From: Microbacterium sp. LWH11-1.2
GTDB lineage: Bacteria > Actinomycetota > Actinomycetes > Actinomycetales > Microbacteriaceae
Direction of reading: 5' to 3'
Assembly: GCF_038397745.1 (NCBI RefSeq)
Contig: NZ_CP151636.1
Location: forward strand, 868,001-932,000
Length of the DNA: 64,000 nt
Numbering within the stretch: position 1 is the first letter of the stretch; each line of letters opens with the position of its first letter. Positions 61,190 to 64,000 of this stretch are shown piece by piece. Made by a program: the position numbers and the translations under genes. The notes beneath the pieces are model-generated. The model was given only the letters and a program-made list of their open reading frames with translations, was not told where the DNA came from and ran no database searches.

Positions 61190-62440
61190 TCACCGCGGGC
61201 GGACGGGGAGCGCTTCGATTCGACCGAACTCGCTGCGTCGAGGGATCGATGCGACAGCCTTCGAGAAGACGGCGGCGATCGCCGCGGATGCGAGGATGGC
61301 GAGCGGCACCCCGATCGCCGTCGCATAGTTGGAGTACTCCAAGAGGGTTCCGGCCAACAGAGGTGCCAGCGCCCCGGCGAGCGAACCCAGCAGCGAGGAG
61401 AGCGAGAGGACGCGACCACGGATCTGATCGGGAATGATCAGGGCGAGGAACGATCCCTGCACCGCGTTGAGCGGGATCAACGGCAGAGACGCGACGAATC
61501 CGAGCACCGCGACCACCCAGACGCTCTGCGTGAACAGGAGTCCGCTGAATGCGATGGTGATCGTGCAGATCGAGATCTGCACGATCCTCTGACCGCTGAG
61601 GCGACGAAGCGCCCAGCCCACGACGACGCCCCCGGCAAGCACGCCGGCTCCCTGGAAGGTCTGGATGATACCGATCTGCCAGGCCGGAGTTCCCGCTTCC
61701 TGCTGGCTGAGCACGATCGTCATGCCGCAGGCGCCGAGTGCGAAATTCACCAGCACGACCAGGCCGATGAGGACCCTCGGCTGCCGCCAAGCGGCCAACC
61801 ATCGTGATCCCGAAGACAACGATCTGACCGCCGGAGCATCATCCCGCCGCTCGGGGGCCAGATTCTTCTTGATGGCCAGCGCCGAACCGACCTCCCCCAG
61901 ACGGGTGACGGCCGAGACGATCAACGGCACCGAAGGATGCAGCCCGAACAGAAACCCCGACACCGGGGCAGCGGCAAGACGGATCGCAGCGTCGCGCGAC
62001 TGATTCGCGGCCGATGCGTCGGCCAGAAGCTCCTTCCCGACGATACGAGGAAGTGCGACATCGGTCACGTTGAAGAAGAGCCCGACGACCATTCCCTCGC
62101 ATGCGGCGATGACGAGAAGAGAGCCCGTCGTCAACGTCTCGGTCAGGTACATCCCGGAGAGGACCCCATAGATCCCGAAAGCGCCCAGGCCGGACCAGAT
62201 CATCAGACGACGGGCGTCGAACATGTCCGCCAGAACACCGCCCGGGAGAATCGCCACCGCGCGGGCCGCCGCCGAGACGGTGCCGATGAGCCCCGCCAGG
62301 AAGGCATCAGCCGTGAGGTGGTATCCGAGCAGGGTGAATGCGAAGGAACCGACGCTCAGCCCCACCTGTGTGAGCGTGTCTCCCACGAACCACGCGCGAT
62401 AGTCCCGCACACGCCACACGCTCGGCGTCGCGTTGTTCAC
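61190..62440 (-). CDS. MFS exporter of the RiPP locus (MccC-like position)
   Basis: A 416-residue MFS transporter with twelve transmembrane segments; GGVLADMFDARRLMIWSG is the A-motif loop and NVTDVALPRIVGKELLADAS the next conserved loop of the macrolide-efflux-like group. The GTG start overlaps the stop of the ThiF-like gene by four bases, so both are made together. In microcin C clusters an MFS pump (MccC) exports the modified peptide and gives self-protection; the same role is likely here. Confidence 0.88.
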   Translation of the reverse strand: MNNATPSVWRVRDYRAWFVGDTLTQVGLSVGSFAFTLLGYHLTADAFLAGLIGTVSAAARAVAILPGGVLADMFDARRLMIWSGLGAFGIYGVLSGMYLTETLTTGSLLVIAACEGMVVGLFFNVTDVALPRIVGKELLADASAANQSRDAAIRLAAAPVSGFLFGLHPSVPLIVSAVTRLGEVGSALAIKKNLAPERRDDAPAVRSLSSGSRWLAAWRQPRVLIGLVVLVNFALGACGMTIVLSQQEAGTPAWQIGIIQTFQGAGVLAGGVVVGWALRRLSGQRIVQISICTITIAFSGLLFTQSVWVVAVLGFVASLPLIPLNAVQGSFLALIIPDQIRGRVLSLSSLLGSLAGALAPLLAGTLLEYSNYATAIGVPLAILASAAIAAVFSKAVASIPRRSEFGRIEALPVRPR

Positions 62441-63555
62441 AACGGATCCGCCTCGAAGATGTAATCGAAACGGGGGTCGCCGGATCCGCATGTCGGACAC
62501 CCGGCCTCCGGCTGCCATTCCATGATCGTGCGGAGCTCCCCGGAGATGTAGTTCACCTCGATCTGCTTTCCGACGCCCAACGGTTCGGTGTAGCCCGTCA
62601 TCAGGCGGATCGCCTCATCGACACCGAAGGACGTGAGTCGCTGGATGTGCGGTGAGATCGCGGCGGTCGCGGCATCCCGGGCGGGGGACATCAGCGCGCG
62701 GAATTGGCTGAGGAACCCCTGCGTATTGAGCTCGTCGAAGATGTGGAGACAGTCCAGGCACCCGGAGCGACGAGGGATCACCGAGAAGAAGCGACCACTG
62801 GTGTGCTGGGTGAGCATGACGACAAGCGGGATCCCCAGCTGAACCGCGGCCGAGTTCGCTCGGCGCTGCGCGATGAACCTGGGCTCGTCGATCGCGCAGA
62901 TGAGAGCGTCCGCTCCGCGCGCGACCTGCACGATCTCTTCCGCTGAGGTGATCTTCAGATCGACGACCTCGACGTCGCAATCCGGAGCGAAGCCGCGACA
63001 ATACTGCTCTGCAACCTCGGTCTTCTTCCGGCCGATGTCACCGGTTCGGAACAAGGTCTGTCGATTCAGGTTGCTTTCCTCGACGATGTCGTAGTCGAGG
63101 ATCGTGAGCTTGCGCAATCCCGCAGCCAAGAGCTGGGGAAGGCTGGCGCTCCCGCCGCCCCCGAGCCCGAGCAGCACGACATGGGCATCACCGAGCACGC
63201 GTTGCGCTGAGTTTCCCGCCGCGTGGGAGTTCTCGGCGGCAGCGGCGAAGAAGGTCTGGTTGGCCTCCAGTCGCGCAGGGAGGTCGTCGTAGACCGCCGC
63301 GTCCTCGATCAGACCGCTCTCATCGAGATAGTGAATCCCCTGCCGAACATCGTCGTCGGAAAGATGGGCGACGGCGTGCCGCATCTCACGGACGATCTCC
63401 TCGACCCCTCTGGTTCCATCCAAGAGGGGCAGAAGCACCCGCAGTTCGCCCTGCGGGTCACTGAGTTCCTTGGTGATTCCCTGTTGTGCGCCGATGCGGA
63501 CGACGTCCTGCGCGAGCCAGTAGATGGGAAATGCCCGCTTGATCTGCGGTCGCAT
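62437..63555 (-). CDS. ThiF/MccB-like peptide adenylyltransferase with N-terminal peptide-binding domain
   Basis: A 372-residue E1-like enzyme. Residues 1-95 form a winged-helix, RRE-like domain (LLPLLDGTRGVEEIVREMRH). The adenylation domain has GLGGGGSASL (130-139), LDYDIVEESNLNRQT (153-167) with the catalytic Asp and Arg165, and K178. Zinc cysteines are CLDC (266-269) and CPTC (353-356). This is the architecture of MccB, which adenylates the C-terminus of a short peptide in microcin C, and of PaaA in pantocin. AAGGAG precedes the ATG. Its neighbours are short peptide genes and an MFS pump. Confidence 0.88.
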   Translation of the reverse strand: MRPQIKRAFPIYWLAQDVVRIGAQQGITKELSDPQGELRVLLPLLDGTRGVEEIVREMRHAVAHLSDDDVRQGIHYLDESGLIEDAAVYDDLPARLEANQTFFAAAAENSHAAGNSAQRVLGDAHVVLLGLGGGGSASLPQLLAAGLRKLTILDYDIVEESNLNRQTLFRTGDIGRKKTEVAEQYCRGFAPDCDVEVVDLKITSAEEIVQVARGADALICAIDEPRFIAQRRANSAAVQLGIPLVVMLTQHTSGRFFSVIPRRSGCLDCLHIFDELNTQGFLSQFRALMSPARDAATAAISPHIQRLTSFGVDEAIRLMTGYTEPLGVGKQIEVNYISGELRTIMEWQPEAGCPTCGSGDPRFDYIFEADPL

Positions 63556-63572
63556 GATCTGCTCCTTTCATG

Positions 63573-63611
63573 CTTCGTGCCGCGTCACCGATTCGGCAAC
63601 GCGGCACGAAG
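63573..63611 (-). terminator. Intergenic hairpin between peptide gene and ThiF-like gene
   Basis: CTTCGTGCCGCGT (63573-63585) and ACGCGGCACGAAG (63599-63611) form a perfect 13-bp stem with a 13-base loop in the 72-base gap. It is followed on the coding strand by the ribosome site of the ThiF-like gene, so it is probably a partial terminator or processing stop that yields more peptide mRNA than enzyme mRNA. Confidence 0.75.
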
Positions 63612-63627
63612 ACTGTCGATGGACATC

Positions 63628-63684
63628 TCAGAGGACGCCCCAGCTGATGTCCCGGTCCCGCGTGGGTCGAACGTTGAACGACAT
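63628..63684 (-). CDS. RiPP precursor peptide candidate (18 residues)
   Basis: The product is MSFNVRPTRDRDISWGVL. The ATG has an unusually strong ribosome site (AGGAGAGGAG) five bases before it, much better than chance for so short a frame, and the frame is followed by a hairpin and then the ThiF/MccB-like gene. A longer form of 40 residues in the same frame could start at a GTG at 63750 that overlaps the stop of the upstream small gene and would include KRRGGD before the Met. Known MccA peptides end in Asn; this one ends in Leu, so the chemistry may differ. Confidence 0.65.
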   Translation of the reverse strand: MSFNVRPTRDRDISWGVL

Positions 63685-63746
63685 GTCTCCTCCTCTCCTT
63701 TTTCGATAGGCGGACCACGGCGCGAACACGCCCATGGTCGTCTCGA

Positions 63747-63869
63747 TCACGGCCAGTCGCCTTCGCCTGCCGTCGTGAGAATCGACGACTCGAAGTGAGT
63801 GCCGATCCAGCCTGGTGTCCCGATCGCGATCGCCGCGATAAGGATGATTCTCAACAGCATCTGCTTCAT
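63747..63869 (-). CDS. Small hydrophobic peptide (40 residues) of the RiPP locus
   Basis: The product begins MKQMLLRIILIAAIAIGTPG, a membrane or signal segment, followed by a polar tail (WIGTHFESSILTTAGEGDWP). GGGGGAAG lies just before the ATG. Its stop overlaps a GTG in the frame of the precursor peptide. It could be an immunity or leader peptide, a second precursor, or a translational coupling element. No family is recognised. Confidence 0.5.
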   Translation of the reverse strand: MKQMLLRIILIAAIAIGTPGWIGTHFESSILTTAGEGDWP

Positions 63870-63903
63870 TTCTTCCCCCCGATGTGTGACCACGAAACCG
63901 GAC

Positions 63904-63952
63904 TTGACTAGAATTGTCAAGTACCTGACTAGGCCGGTCATGTGCTTGACTA
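63904..63952. promoter_or_regulatory. Operator array with 21-bp periodicity before the RiPP locus
   Basis: TTGACTA, CTGACTA and TTGACTA begin at 63904, 63925 and 63946, exactly 21 bp apart (two helical turns). The first two are completed into palindromes (TTGAC-N7-GTCAA and TGAC-N7-GTCA). The minus-strand TTGACA at 63920-63915 is a candidate -35 box for the peptide operon and would be covered by the first site. The array sits between the peptide genes and a divergent regulator start. Confidence 0.65.
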
Positions 63953-63972
63953 TCGGAGAAGATCGGAGTCAT

Positions 63973-64000
63973 GTGCTCAGCCCCGGAGAACGCATTCGCG
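63973..64000 (+). CDS. Start of an XRE-type helix-turn-helix regulator, cut off by window edge
   Basis: Only nine complete codons are visible. From the GTG at 63973 they read MLSPGERIR, which is how many XRE-family regulators begin (SPGERIRxLR). GGAG lies a few bases upstream. The gene is divergent from the RiPP operon, with three repeated operators between, so it is probably its regulator. The call rests on a very short stretch. Confidence 0.4.

Noticed and set aside
61190..62440. MFS gene as unrelated drug pump next to the RiPP genes
   Set aside because: The GTGA overlap with the ThiF-like gene ties its translation to that enzyme, so it was treated as part of the RiPP locus.
1..64000. Mobile elements, phage genes, tRNA or rRNA genes
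   Set aside because: No transposase, integrase, terminase or tRNA-like fold was found on either strand; the only mobile-like sequences are the short palindromic and tandem repeats listed.

Overview
The window is very GC-rich, densely coded and rich in GCATCCG/GGATGCC words. Gene content includes actinobacterial ROK and DeoR sugar regulators, a BioQ-type biotin operator, a LAXTG-type sorting signal, SCO4848- and Pr6Pr-family proteins and many leaderless promoters. This points to an actinobacterium of the family Microbacteriaceae, most like Microbacterium. That is an inference from style and gene families; no rRNA or other marker is present. No tRNA, rRNA, CRISPR array, insertion sequence or phage module was seen.

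Layout. 1-1273: end-truncated rRNA methyltransferase carrying two in-frame DNA repeats. 1363-4503: ABC exporter with its own regulator. 4619-7635: amidase/amino-acid permease/GntR unit. 7893-9900: YtrA-type regulator plus ABC pair. 10038-11882: FUSC-like membrane protein and a molybdopterin-fold protein. 11901-13870: ArsR-type regulator divergent from an MFS pump. 14192-19503: sigma factor, small protein, intracellular subtilase and TPR-CHAT protease, apparently one conflict or stress-signalling operon. 19529-22094: ArsR regulator with a reductase, then a CAP-domain secreted protein. 22170-34510: amino-sugar (probably N-acetylgalactosamine) island: DeoR repressor, aldolase, PfkB kinase, ROK kinase, AgaS-like isomerase, a sugar ABC importer without its ATPase, a ROK repressor and a sortase-anchored GH123-like enzyme. 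34573-38370: AraC regulator, TIM-barrel isomerase, phytanoyl-CoA-type dioxygenase and a second ROK repressor that faces a strong promoter with no gene behind it. 38530-45363: chorismate mutase, AI-2E-type permease, osmoprotectant ABC importer (four genes), DUF427 and a flavin disulfide reductase. 45567-47028: three unfamiliar minus-strand genes of lower GC. 47222-50628: bioY divergent from an AMP ligase/ketosynthase pair across two BioQ-like boxes. 50655-55591: quinone oxidoreductase and MFS pump behind a MerR-type promoter, lactonase-like propeller, purA. 55803-61158: DMT exporter, cNMP-domain MscS channel with a degenerate cyclase receptor, Pr6Pr protein. 61190-64000: a microcin C-like RiPP locus: small peptides, an intergenic hairpin, a ThiF/MccB-like adenylyltransferase, an MFS exporter and the start of a divergent XRE regulator.

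Most notable: (1) the compact mccABC-like RiPP locus at the right edge, with an 18-residue precursor candidate; (2) the sigma/subtilase/CHAT operon; (3) the ligase-ketosynthase pair tied to biotin control; (4) the channel plus pseudo-cyclase operon; (5) small palindromic or tandem DNA elements inserted in frame in three different genes; (6) an orphan ROK promoter-operator that makes only a short structured transcript.
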